Assembly: GCF_003418935.1 (NCBI RefSeq)
Contig: NZ_QVMT01000001.1
Location: 186,001-250,000, forward strand
Direction: 5' to 3'
Source: Emticicia sp. C21
GTDB lineage: Bacteria > Bacteroidota > Bacteroidia > Cytophagales > Spirosomataceae
Length of the DNA: 64,000 bases
The first letter of the stretch is position 1, and each line of letters opens with the position of its first letter. A program made the translations under genes and the position numbers. This document shows, piece after piece, positions 34,901 to 44,486 of this stretch. Under the pieces are notes generated by a model. It was not told the origin of the DNA, searched no databases, and saw only the letters and a list, made by a program, of their open reading frames with translations.

Positions 34901-37546
34901 TCACTCACTCCTTAGGCTTTTCACCGGGTTTACCAAAGCCGCTTTAATGGCCTGAGAACTTACAGATACCAATACAATAAAAATGGCTGATGCAAGGGTA
35001 ACGATAAATATCCCTATTCCGATAGTGATGCGGTAATTATAATCCTTTAGCCATTGCTCCATTACATACCAGCCGATTGGCGCACCTATAAAAAAGGCAA
35101 TCAATAATAAGCGGATGAAATCTTTGGTTAATAGTTGTACTACACTAAAAACAGGTGCACCCAGAGCCTTGCGTATGCCAATTTCTTTGGTACGTTGTTG
35201 TGCTGTATATGCTGCCAAACCAAATAAGCCAAGACAGGCAATGAAAATGGTAAGCCCTGTAAAGAGACTCGTTAAAGTGCCTGTTCGTTCTTCATTTTCA
35301 AATTTTGCTTTATAAGAGTCATCCGCAAACATGTATTCAAACGGATAGGCAGGATTATATTTGGCAAAAATTTTCTCTAAAGTTGCCAGATTGTCAGCCA
35401 TCGGTTTAGCAGGATTTAGCCTCATGCTTATCCAGCCCAAACCAATCGGACCACCGGGTCCTTCAATCAATGCAGGATTGATGCGGTCGAAAGGAGATGC
35501 ATAAATAAAATCCTTCACCACCCCTACTATATGCCATTCTGCATTACCGAATTTAATGGTAGTTCCTACAGGACTTTTCATATGCATGGTTTTTACAGCT
35601 GTTTCGTTCAATAGTACTGCGCTTGAATCGGTTGGATATTTTCGCACATCAATTTCTCTTCCTGCCACTAAGGTTGTTCCGGTTGTTTTCAGGAAATTGG
35701 CATCTGTACCAAATCTGTCAAACTCGATATCTTTATCACTCGGTGTACTGCCGGGCCAGGTTACACCCCATTGGCGAAGGTTTATAGTACTGATTGGCCC
35801 TAAAGATTTACCCATGGAAACCACTGCACCACTCGCCAATAATTCCTGTTGTAGTGGTTCATAATGGCTGGCTAAATCACCAGGTAAATCAGTGAAAAGC
35901 AGGTGATTCTGATTAAAGCCTTTGTCTCGAATTTGTGCATAATCTATTTGTTGGCTAATAATTAGAGTTGAAACAATGAGTACAATGGCAAAGGTAAATT
36001 GCATGACTACCAGAATTTTTCTGGGTGTAAAAGCCGCTCTCTGCGAACGAAGCATGCCTTTTAGTACCTTAGATGGCTGAAAATTGGCAAGGAAGAAGGC
36101 TGGGTAAGACCCGGCAAGCACACCTGTAAATATTAACATCCCAAGGGCAGCCAACCAGAAATAGGTTGAAGTAAAATTCAGAGAAAGTGATTTACCCGTC
36201 AATTGATTGAACATCGGCAAGCTAAGCAGAACAATTAGTAGAGCAACAATTCCTGCAAAGAACGTTAGCAGTACCGACTCTCCTATGAACTGCAGAATCA
36301 GAGATGTTTTCTGTGCTCCCGCTACCTTACGAACCCCTACTTCCTTAGCTCTTTTTTCACTTCTGGCGGTGCTTAGGTTAATGAAATTAACAGCGGCTAT
36401 CAGCAAAATAAAGATGGCAATCAGGCCAAATAGGCGCACGGTTACAATGCGTCCTTCTACTAATTGACCGTTTTCCTGTTTTGAATGCAAATACCATTTA
36501 CTGGCAGGATGCAGATAAATCTGACGATTTTTCACATCATCCAATATTCCTTTCAGATGCTCGGCTGTTACACTTTTGATTTTCTGATTTACTGCACCTT
36601 CATCCGCATGCTCTTTCAATAAAATATAAGTAAAATCATTGTTTGACTCCCAGGCATCAGACCCCCAACCAAGATTTACAAAGTAATTATAAGGTAACAA
36701 ATAAGAGATGTAGTTAAATCTGGTGTTATCAGGTAAATTCTCTAATACCCCGGTCACTGAAAAACTTTCTTTATTATTTACCTGAACTACCTTACCTATA
36801 GCTAGCTTAGTACCAAATAATTTTTCAGCTAAAGCTTCAGTAATCACAATACCATTATTTCCTGCCAACACGCTTTGCACATTGCCTGATTTCAATGGAA
36901 AATCAAATAAATTCAGAAAAGAAGGATCGACAAAAGCCCCGCTTGCATTCATTTTTGTATCACCGACAGTTAAAGTTAACCCGGTGGAGCGGAATCTGGA
37001 TGTTTCTTCTATTTCGGCATAATTCTGTTTTAGGGTTGGTGCCAGAAGTCTTGGAGTTGTTTCCCATGTTTGAGGCGTTCCACTGAAAATGTCTTTGTTG
37101 TAGACCTGATATAATCGGTCAGTTTTGCTATAAAATCTGTCGTATTGCAACTCATCTTGTATCCAAAGGATAATCAGTGTACAAGCTGCCAGACCAACAG
37201 CCAAACCACTGATATTGATAAACATATAGCTTTTAGCACGCATCAGGCTACGAAAAGCGATTTTCAGATAATTTCTTAGCATAATGGGGTTTATTAAAGA
37301 GTAAATATTATTGAAATCATCAGCCTGCGCTGATAAACGACGCTTTAAAAAATAAGGTCGGCAAAACCTCAGTACTTCCCAGACATACTGCCACCTGGCT
37401 TTGGTCAATCCAAACTCTTCCACTTGCATCTCAAACTGCTCGTGCATATCACCCTGCAGTTCTTCCGCCAAATCTTGCGGTAGAAAAACCTTTAAGAGTT
37501 TATCTGCCCATTTGGGTGGAGTGAGATTGTTGGGCTGTTTAAGCAT
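34901..37546 (-). CDS. FtsX/MacB-type ABC permease with permease prefix domain (paralogue 3 of 5)
   Basis: 881 residues with the same plan as its sisters: prefix domain (PPKWADKLLKVFLPQDL), helix (MFINISGLAVGLAACTLIILW), core, FtsX 1 (IFILLIAAVNFINLSTAR, KRAKEVGVRKVAGA), second core, FtsX 2 (KEIGIRKALGAPVFSVVQLL). It ends NPVKSLRSE. Flanking gaps are 173-179 bp, larger than the others. They contain related texts (ACGATGT, CACAATTG) on both sides, so these spacers were probably duplicated along with the genes. Confidence 0.9.
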   Translation of the reverse strand: MLKQPNNLTPPKWADKLLKVFLPQDLAEELQGDMHEQFEMQVEEFGLTKARWQYVWEVLRFCRPYFLKRRLSAQADDFNNIYSLINPIMLRNYLKIAFRSLMRAKSYMFINISGLAVGLAACTLIILWIQDELQYDRFYSKTDRLYQVYNKDIFSGTPQTWETTPRLLAPTLKQNYAEIEETSRFRSTGLTLTVGDTKMNASGAFVDPSFLNLFDFPLKSGNVQSVLAGNNGIVITEALAEKLFGTKLAIGKVVQVNNKESFSVTGVLENLPDNTRFNYISYLLPYNYFVNLGWGSDAWESNNDFTYILLKEHADEGAVNQKIKSVTAEHLKGILDDVKNRQIYLHPASKWYLHSKQENGQLVEGRIVTVRLFGLIAIFILLIAAVNFINLSTARSEKRAKEVGVRKVAGAQKTSLILQFIGESVLLTFFAGIVALLIVLLSLPMFNQLTGKSLSLNFTSTYFWLAALGMLIFTGVLAGSYPAFFLANFQPSKVLKGMLRSQRAAFTPRKILVVMQFTFAIVLIVSTLIISQQIDYAQIRDKGFNQNHLLFTDLPGDLASHYEPLQQELLASGAVVSMGKSLGPISTINLRQWGVTWPGSTPSDKDIEFDRFGTDANFLKTTGTTLVAGREIDVRKYPTDSSAVLLNETAVKTMHMKSPVGTTIKFGNAEWHIVGVVKDFIYASPFDRINPALIEGPGGPIGLGWISMRLNPAKPMADNLATLEKIFAKYNPAYPFEYMFADDSYKAKFENEERTGTLTSLFTGLTIFIACLGLFGLAAYTAQQRTKEIGIRKALGAPVFSVVQLLTKDFIRLLLIAFFIGAPIGWYVMEQWLKDYNYRITIGIGIFIVTLASAIFIVLVSVSSQAIKAALVNPVKSLRSE

Positions 37547-37725
37547 TTAAAATAGTTTTTTATTTGCTACGATGTACACAAATGGCACGATGTTACACAA
37601 TTGGTTCACTGCGATCTGGAAGCGTCTGCCACTCGGATAGCATAATAATTCGGCCCTTTTACGGCAACGGCTGCAGCATTTTTCAGTCCCAAAACTCCAT
37701 GCCCTCTGCACCATGCCCCATGCGA

Positions 37726-40377
37726 TTACTCACTTCGCAGGCTTTTCACCGGATTTATCAGTGCAGCTTTAATACTCTGAAAACTTACGGTTAATAGCGT
37801 GATTAATAAGGCTCCAATACCCGAAACAGCAAAAATCCACCATGATAATTCAGTATGGTATTTGTATTCCTGAAGCCAGTTATTTAAGAAATACCAGGCA
37901 ACAGGAGTAGCAATGGCAAAGGCAATAAGTACCAATATCACAAATTCTTTAGATAATAACCTCCAGAGGTTGAATACACTGGCGCCTAATACTTTACGTA
38001 CACCAATTTCTTTGGTACGTTGCTCGGCTACAAAGGATGCCAGACCGAAAAGGCCTAAGCAGGAGATAAAAATGGTGAGTATGGCAAAATAGAGGGCTAA
38101 CGTTCCAATACGTTCTTCGGCTGCAAATTTCCTGGCGTATTCCTCGTCGGCAAACTTGTAGTTGAATATCGAAGCCGGGTTATACTTCCTGAAAATTGAT
38201 TCAATCGTACCTAATGCCTCACTGGCACTTACATTTGGATTGATTTTGAAATTGACAAAATTGCCGGTATACTTTGAGAGGTAAAAAAACGACTGACGGG
38301 CAGGTGTATAGGGTGACTCCATCACCATATCCTTAATAACCCCGATTATTTTATATTGCAATGCATTTTTACCGCTCCCTTCTCTGACAACCGTACCGAT
38401 CGGGTTCTTTAAACCCATAAATTTCACAGCTGCCTCATTCACTATCAGACTTGATGAATCGGTGCTATACTCTTCGGAGAAATCTCTGCCTGCTTTTAAT
38501 TCCCAGTCTATTGTTTTGCCGAATTGATGAGATACACCAATCACAGCAAAGTCGGGGCTTTGGGCCGGGTCTTTCCCCTCCCAGCTAAAACCTCCGTTTA
38601 CATGCCATACACCTGTAAGCGGGCTTTCTGATTCCGCCACTTCTGTCACCACTCCTGACGCTTTCAGTTCTGTACGGAAAACATCGAAATGGTTATGGAT
38701 GTCTGAAGTGGTTGTTTGTACATAGAGCAATCCATTCCGGTTATAACCTATCGGACGGTTTTTGGCAAATTGAATCTGTCTGAAAACCATAAAAGTGCCA
38801 ATAATTAGGGTAACGGATACTGTAAACTGAACCACTACCATCACTTTACGAGGCAAAGCCGCAAAGCGCCCAACCCGAAAAGTACCTTTGAGAATGCTGA
38901 CTGCCTGAAAAGATGACAAATAAAAAGCAGGATAGCTTCCGGCAATTAATCCCGTAAGGAGGCAAAAAGCTAACCCTACTGTCCAAAAAACAGGGTTAGT
39001 CCAAAGCATAGTCATTTGCTTATCGGCCAATTGGTTAAATAATGGCAATAATAATTGAACGCCTATTAATGCTATGGCAAAAGCAATAAAGACAACCAAT
39101 AAGGATTCGCTCAGAAACTGACCGATTAATTGCCCTCGTAATGAGCCAACTGCCTTACGCACACCTACTTCTTTGGCTCGTTTTTCAGAACGGGCAGTGC
39201 TTAAATTCATAAAATTGATGCAGGCCAGCAGCAATACAAAAACACCAATAATACCAAAAAGCCATACAAACTGGATTTGACCGCCAACATTCATACCGTT
39301 CTTAAACTCTGCATATAAATGCCATTTACTCATGGGTTGCAGAAAAATTTCAGGCTTAAACGATTTCTGAAAATCATCTACTTTGCGCAACTTAAGATCT
39401 TTTATTCTGGCAGATACGCTTGCCATATCAGCCTTCTCTGCCAGTTGCACAAATACCTGAAATGAATTGTTATCCCATTTAGTTTCAGAAAATTTCACCC
39501 AATCTCTGATGTCCACATTAACCTTCCAGGGCACCATATAATCCATATTATGGAACTGAGTATTATGTGGCAAATCCTCATAAACACCTGTTACCTTGAC
39601 GGAAATCATATTATCAATTTTCACTGTCCGATTCAGCGGGTTGCTATTTCCAAACAGGTCTTCGGCCATACTTTCAGAAATCAACATCGAATTAGGTTCC
39701 TGTAAACCTGCTCTTGTTCCTTTCAGCATTGTGAGTGATAGCATTTCTGTGGCATCAGGTCCTATATAATTTCCTTCTTTCCAGATTTTTTTATCTCCTA
39801 TCGAAATCGTATGCCCTTCTGTCCAGGAAGAAAGAATGATATATTTAAAATCCCCCCCATAGCTATCGCGCAGTTCTTTAGCTGTCGGGATAGGCACTGC
39901 TACACCAGTTCCAACTTCTCCATTCACAGTCTGAGATTGCATTACCTGAGCAATCCTGTCGTAATTTTTAAAAGATTTGTTATAAGAGAACTCATCATAA
40001 ATCCATAAGCCAATCAGCATTATAACGGTGAGGCCAACGGCCAGGCCCCCAATATTGATGAGAGAATAGTTCTTATATTTGAGTAAATTTCTCCAGGCGA
40101 TTTTTAAGTAATTGCTTATCATAATTAGTGAGAATATAGAACTAGTGTTATAATTATCTGTTTGCTGCACCCAGCGACGCTTTAAATAATAAGGCCGACA
40201 AAATTTTAGTACTTCTGCCAGATACAGCCATCGTGCTTTAGTAAATCCCACCTCTTCCACCTGCACCTCAAATTGCTCGTGCATATCCCCTTGCAGTTCT
40301 TCTGCGAGATCCTCAGGAAGAAAAACCATAAGGAGCTTATCTGCCCATTTTGGGGGAGAGTTTTTTTGCTCTTTCAT
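37726..40377 (-). CDS. FtsX/MacB-type ABC permease with permease prefix domain (paralogue 2 of 5)
   Basis: 883 residues. Prefix domain (PPKWADKLLMVFLPEDL), helix near 105-125 (NYSLINIGGLAVGLTVIMLIG), core, FtsX 1 (VFVLLLACINFMNLSTAR, KRAKEVGVRKAVGS), second core, FtsX 2 (KEIGVRKVLGASVFNLWRLL). Similar throughout to the paralogue at 32070, with which it shares the two-core layout and the RPIGYNRN motif after a shared QFTVSxTLI helix. No ATPase domain. Lies 131 bp downstream of paralogue 1. Confidence 0.9.
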   Translation of the reverse strand: MKEQKNSPPKWADKLLMVFLPEDLAEELQGDMHEQFEVQVEEVGFTKARWLYLAEVLKFCRPYYLKRRWVQQTDNYNTSSIFSLIMISNYLKIAWRNLLKYKNYSLINIGGLAVGLTVIMLIGLWIYDEFSYNKSFKNYDRIAQVMQSQTVNGEVGTGVAVPIPTAKELRDSYGGDFKYIILSSWTEGHTISIGDKKIWKEGNYIGPDATEMLSLTMLKGTRAGLQEPNSMLISESMAEDLFGNSNPLNRTVKIDNMISVKVTGVYEDLPHNTQFHNMDYMVPWKVNVDIRDWVKFSETKWDNNSFQVFVQLAEKADMASVSARIKDLKLRKVDDFQKSFKPEIFLQPMSKWHLYAEFKNGMNVGGQIQFVWLFGIIGVFVLLLACINFMNLSTARSEKRAKEVGVRKAVGSLRGQLIGQFLSESLLVVFIAFAIALIGVQLLLPLFNQLADKQMTMLWTNPVFWTVGLAFCLLTGLIAGSYPAFYLSSFQAVSILKGTFRVGRFAALPRKVMVVVQFTVSVTLIIGTFMVFRQIQFAKNRPIGYNRNGLLYVQTTTSDIHNHFDVFRTELKASGVVTEVAESESPLTGVWHVNGGFSWEGKDPAQSPDFAVIGVSHQFGKTIDWELKAGRDFSEEYSTDSSSLIVNEAAVKFMGLKNPIGTVVREGSGKNALQYKIIGVIKDMVMESPYTPARQSFFYLSKYTGNFVNFKINPNVSASEALGTIESIFRKYNPASIFNYKFADEEYARKFAAEERIGTLALYFAILTIFISCLGLFGLASFVAEQRTKEIGVRKVLGASVFNLWRLLSKEFVILVLIAFAIATPVAWYFLNNWLQEYKYHTELSWWIFAVSGIGALLITLLTVSFQSIKAALINPVKSLRSE

Positions 40378-40508
40378 ATTTGTTTGGTTTGAGTAATCGA
40401 GTGAATGTGTGATTTAGTGATTAAGGTCGAGCTACACTATTATTTACTTTTCTCTAGTGCTTATTTTATCAATCACTCATTCACTAAATCATTCAATCAC
40501 TAATTCTT

Positions 40509-43163
40509 CTATTCACTCTTCAAACTCTTCACAGGATTTACCAAAGCCGCTTTAATAGTCTGATAACTGACTGTCACTAAGGCAATCATTACAGAACCAA
40601 TACCTGTGACGGCAAAGACCCATATTGATAAACTAATACGATAAGGATAATTCTGTAACCAGTTACTGAGAAAATACCAGGCCGTTGGAGCAGCGATGAT
40701 AAAAGCAATCAAAACCAATATTACGAAGTCTTTTGAGAGTAAACCCCATAGATTAATTACACTTGCCCCAAGTACTTTTCGTACTCCAATCTCTTTTGTG
40801 CGTTGCTCGGCTATGAATGAAGTTAACCCGAAGAGGCCCAGGCATGAAATAAAAATAGCGAGGCTGGCTATCAGAAGCGTTAAATTACCGATGAGTTGTT
40901 CGTAGTTAAATTTCCTTGCATATTCTACATCGGCAAATTCATATTCGAAAGGAAACGCCGGGTTATGCTTTTGAAAGACTTTCCCTATCTGGATAATTGC
41001 TTCATCAGCTGATAAAGCAGGGTTGATTCTGACATTCAGGAAGTTTACTTCCTTATTAAAAACAATTGTCAAAGGTTTAATAGCTTCAAATGGAGACCCC
41101 ATTTGTATATCAGGTATTACCCCGATTACATGCATAGGTTTGCCTTCAAACTTTAACAATTCACCCACCGGATTTTTCAGGTTCATTTTCTTAACCGCCG
41201 ATTCATTCAGAATTACCCCAGATGAATCAGTAGAAAATTGTCGGGAGAAGTCTCTCCCTTGTCTTAATTTTATACCCAATGTCCGGATATAATCATAATT
41301 GGTTTCAATCCAGTTAAAGGGCACGCCTTTATCTGCAGGGGTAGAGTTTTTCCACTCCCATCCTACTCTATCACCCCAAATCTGGGTTGGTGGAGAATTG
41401 GTCTTGGCTACGGAAACAGCCAAGCCTTTAGATACCATTTCATGACGGAGCGGTTCAAAATTCTTCACCAGATCTTCCGTAGCATTCATTGAGATAAGCC
41501 CCTGGCTTGTAAAACCAATAGGTCTGTTTTTGCCATGCTCAATCTGTTGGTATATCACAACTGTAGCAATAATCAAAACAATAGAAAAGCTGAATTGCAC
41601 TACCACTAAAACCTTGCGTGGTATAGAGACATTTTTCCCGCTATATACAATACCTTTCAGAATTCTTATAGGATTAAATGAGGATAAATAAAGTGCAGGA
41701 TAGCTACCTGCTAAAAGCCCGGTTAAGCATGTAAATATCAAAGTAATACCCCAGAAAACAGGGTCAGACCAAGGCAATTGCATCGTTTTCTGTGTCAGGC
41801 TATTAAAATAGGGTAAAGATAAATAACTTATCAGTAGGGCTACTGCCAAAGACAAAAAGGCTAACATAAGGGATTCTGATAAGAACTGACCAATCAATTG
41901 TTTTCTCAATGAGCCCATCACTTTCCTTACACCTACTTCCTTGGCACGTTTCTCAGAACGTGCGGTGCTGAGATTCATGAAATTGATGCAGGCAATTATC
42001 AGAATAAAGAATCCTATAATGGCGAATAGAATGACGTATCTAATAAACCCTCCTGTGTTTTTGCCATTGGCAAAGTCAGAATACAATCGCCAGTCAGACA
42101 TGGGATGCAGGAATACCTCAGGCTTTACACTTGTGCTAACCAAAGAATTTGCCTCTGCATGCCGTAGCATTTCATCTTTTATTTTGCTATTGACTTTACT
42201 TATATCAACACCATCTTTCAACAGCACATAAATGACAAATACATTATAATCCCAATGGTTTTTAACCAGATTAATCGCATCAGGATTAAAAGTTTTTGTC
42301 AGTTCCCAGGGGAGCAAATAATCAAATTGAAGGCTGGCACTGGCAGGTTGTTTGGCAACTACGGCCGCTACTTTTACATCTATTTTATTATCAACCTTTA
42401 TAATCTTGCCAATTGGTTCTTCATCCCCAAACAGGTCGTGTGCTGTTTCATCAGTCAATACAATGGCATTGGGCTCTTTCAAAGGGTCTTTATCGCCTTT
42501 CAGAATTTTGAAAGAGAACATACCAATTGCCTGACTTCCTATCATATTCCCTTGCTTCCGAATACGTTTTTCGCCGACACTCAGTACTCTTTCATAATTC
42601 CAGTCGCAAATGGCTACTGCCTGAAAATCGGGATAATTATGTTGTAAGGCATCAATCATGGGCATAGGAGATGCTTCTACAGTAGACCTGATGTCGGAAT
42701 AAGTCTGATGCGACATCACCTTATATAACCTATCATAATTGACATGGTGCTTATTGGCCGAAAGTTCATCCTGCATCCAGATACCAATCAATATTGTTAC
42801 TGCCATCCCCAAAGCCAATCCACTAATATTAATGGCTGAATAAGCCTTATTTTTAGTAAAGTTTCTCCAGGCAATTTTCAGATAGTTTCGTAGCATATTG
42901 ATGTTTATTAAAGAATTGTATATAGAATTATCATATGATTTAGACATAAACCGACGCTTCAAAAAATAAGGCCGACAAAAGCGTAATACTTCTAAAGCAT
43001 ATAACAATCGGGCTTTGCTCTCTCCTATTTCTTCTACCTGTCTCTCAAATTGCTCGTGCATGTCGCCCTGCAGTTCCTCAAATAACTCATACGGTAGCAC
43101 CGCCGACAGCAGTTTATCTGCCCAACGGGGAGGTAATGGTATTATAGGGGGTTGCTTTTTCAT
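40509..43163 (-). CDS. FtsX/MacB-type ABC permease with permease prefix domain (paralogue 1 of 5)
   Basis: 884 residues. First permease after padR, 82 bp away. Prefix domain with a slightly different text (PPRWADKLLSAVLPYELFEEL, GDMHEQFERQVEEIG), helix, core, FtsX 1 (FFILIIACINFMNLSTAR, KRAKEVGVRKVMGS), second core, FtsX 2 (KEIGVRKVLGASVINLWGLL), ending NPVKSLKSE. PadR-permease-prefix pairs are a recurring Bacteroidota theme; the regulator likely controls the whole run of five. Role inferred as envelope-stress or lipid/antimicrobial export; no direct evidence. Confidence 0.9.
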   Translation of the reverse strand: MKKQPPIIPLPPRWADKLLSAVLPYELFEELQGDMHEQFERQVEEIGESKARLLYALEVLRFCRPYFLKRRFMSKSYDNSIYNSLININMLRNYLKIAWRNFTKNKAYSAINISGLALGMAVTILIGIWMQDELSANKHHVNYDRLYKVMSHQTYSDIRSTVEASPMPMIDALQHNYPDFQAVAICDWNYERVLSVGEKRIRKQGNMIGSQAIGMFSFKILKGDKDPLKEPNAIVLTDETAHDLFGDEEPIGKIIKVDNKIDVKVAAVVAKQPASASLQFDYLLPWELTKTFNPDAINLVKNHWDYNVFVIYVLLKDGVDISKVNSKIKDEMLRHAEANSLVSTSVKPEVFLHPMSDWRLYSDFANGKNTGGFIRYVILFAIIGFFILIIACINFMNLSTARSEKRAKEVGVRKVMGSLRKQLIGQFLSESLMLAFLSLAVALLISYLSLPYFNSLTQKTMQLPWSDPVFWGITLIFTCLTGLLAGSYPALYLSSFNPIRILKGIVYSGKNVSIPRKVLVVVQFSFSIVLIIATVVIYQQIEHGKNRPIGFTSQGLISMNATEDLVKNFEPLRHEMVSKGLAVSVAKTNSPPTQIWGDRVGWEWKNSTPADKGVPFNWIETNYDYIRTLGIKLRQGRDFSRQFSTDSSGVILNESAVKKMNLKNPVGELLKFEGKPMHVIGVIPDIQMGSPFEAIKPLTIVFNKEVNFLNVRINPALSADEAIIQIGKVFQKHNPAFPFEYEFADVEYARKFNYEQLIGNLTLLIASLAIFISCLGLFGLTSFIAEQRTKEIGVRKVLGASVINLWGLLSKDFVILVLIAFIIAAPTAWYFLSNWLQNYPYRISLSIWVFAVTGIGSVMIALVTVSYQTIKAALVNPVKSLKSE

Positions 43164-43245
43164 AATTGTATATTTATTGCGTGAATGAGTGAGTTGGCGA
43201 TTGAGTGATTGTTTTTAAACTTTAATCACTAAATCGCACAATTCT

Positions 43246-43572
43246 TTAATTGAACGAAAGTTTCGGAATAGCACTCCATAGGTCGTTACGCATATCTCGC
43301 ATTTCATCGAGTGTGCGCTTACCCAATCCGGTTATACTGAATAATCTTTTCCGGCGGCCACCACGTTCGTTCGTTGCTCCGCCTAATGCTGAGCTTACAA
43401 AACCTTTTTCTTCCAGTCGATATAAGGCAATATGCACACCGCTTAGACTAATGACACGGTCGGTGCGCTTTTTAAGTTCAGCCGCAATCGTAACACCATA
43501 AGCACCTCCTTCAAGTACTGCTACGGTCAGCAAAACCAGTTCTTCAAATTCTCCTAAGTATGGACGTCCCAT
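43246..43572 (-). CDS. PadR-family transcriptional regulator
   Basis: 108 residues, the short PadR form. The winged helix is readable: LGEFEELVLLTVAVLEGGAYGVTIAAELKKR in parts (helices 1-2), then VHIALYRLEEKGFVSSALGG (recognition helix and wing) and GGRRKRLFSITGLGKRTL. It stands directly upstream of the five permeases on the same strand. The region before its start (43601-43763) holds repeated ATTTG...CAAAT palindromes that may be its operators. PadR proteins usually repress an exporter next to them. Confidence 0.9.
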   Translation of the reverse strand: MGRPYLGEFEELVLLTVAVLEGGAYGVTIAAELKKRTDRVISLSGVHIALYRLEEKGFVSSALGGATNERGGRRKRLFSITGLGKRTLDEMRDMRNDLWSAIPKLSFN

Positions 43573-43924
43573 AATATATGTATTTAATTAGGTTATTTGA
43601 TTATCATTTGCTAAACAAATCAAGCCGAACATTTGCAATTTATATAAAGATCGGGCAACGACTCATTTCATTATTATTTGCTAAACAAATCAGGCCGACA
43701 TTATGCGATTAATAAAAATGACTGGCCGAGATTTATTTCATTATATTTTGTTAAACAAATCAAATGCCAAGTGTAAAAAACCTATCGGGAGACTCATTAA
43801 AGCGGTTTTGGCAAAAGAGAAGTGTCCGAAATCGTACAGTTGTCTGTCCGTTTTTGGGCGGGTGCCAGGAGTAAAACAGGCAATATGGCAAACAAAACAG
43901 CTATGGTGTAGGTTTACTAAACAT
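43573..43924. other. 352-bp divergent gap with 70-bp tandem repeats
   Basis: Contains two full and one partial copy of a 70-bp repeat (see 43601-43763) and the shared promoter region of padR and the DUF3052-like gene. A frame starting at 43703 runs through it into the downstream gene but its first 74 codons have no protein-like character. Confidence 0.6.
43601..43763. repeat. 70-bp tandem repeat with ATTTG-N5-CAAAT core, 2.3 copies
   Basis: Units start at 43601, 43671 and 43741, exactly 70 bp apart. Each opens with TTAT(C/T)ATTTGCTAAACAAATC (TTATATTTTGTTAAACAAATC in the third). The first two go on to AA/AGGCCGA-type sequence and end in ATTTCA. The core, ATTTG-N5-CAAAT, resembles the palindrome at 17239-17254. 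Phase-related sites are consistent with regulator binding. Confidence 0.85.
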
Positions 43925-44374
43925 ATGCAAAATCACACAACAATGACCAGAACAGTAGCGCAAAAAATGGGTATTAAAGCCAATAGTAAAGCCTTATTTA
44001 TCAATGCTCCGATTGATGTTTTAGAAGGCATAAATCTTCCGAAAATTGACAGCACAACAAAACAATCAGAAGAATTTGATTATATCCACTTATTTGTCAA
44101 AAGTCAGACAGAATTCAGAGAAAAGTTTCCTCAATTAAAGCCTCATCTAAAACTTGATGGCATGTTGTGGGTCTCATGGCCCAAAAATAAACAATTAGGT
44201 ACCGATCTTTCAATAACTAAGGTTATAGAAATAGGTTACGAATCAGGTCTGGTAGAAAGTACTGCCCTAAGCATTAATTCAGTCTGGTCGGCTATTAAAT
44301 TTACTCATCCCAAGAAAGGCAAGGAATATCACAACAGCTACGGACAATTGAAAGAAAGGACGACGGGTAGATAA
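43925..44374 (+). CDS. DUF3052-like small cytosolic protein
   Basis: 149 residues from the ATG at 43925; a second ATG at 43943 (MTRTVAQKMGIK) is equally possible. The pattern TVAQKMGIKANSKALFINAP, then DYIHLFVKSQTEFREKFPQL, LDGMLWVSWPKN and SVWSAIKFTHPKK resembles DUF3052 proteins, whose structure and role are unknown. No signal peptide or membrane helix. It diverges from padR across the 70-bp repeats. Confidence 0.65.
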   Translation: MQNHTTMTRTVAQKMGIKANSKALFINAPIDVLEGINLPKIDSTTKQSEEFDYIHLFVKSQTEFREKFPQLKPHLKLDGMLWVSWPKNKQLGTDLSITKVIEIGYESGLVESTALSINSVWSAIKFTHPKKGKEYHNSYGQLKERTTGR

Positions 44375-44447
44375 TACTTTTATATCAACGCGAGGTACCG
44401 GCAAATAAAAAGATATTTAAAGAAACTTATAGCCTGTGGGTTTAAGC

Positions 44448-44455
44448 TACTTTTG
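44448..44455 (+). promoter_or_regulatory. -7 box TACTTTTG for the SBBP gene
   Basis: Exact TAnnTTTG match 32 bp upstream of the preferred start at 44487; supports that start over the upstream in-frame extension. Confidence 0.5.
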
Positions 44456-44486
44456 CTTATTCATTCAAATAATAAACAATTTAGCT

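Noticed and set aside
43703-43924. 74 extra codons upstream of the DUF3052-like gene
   Set aside because: They run through the 70-bp repeats, have no protein-like pattern and precede a plausible start at 43925.
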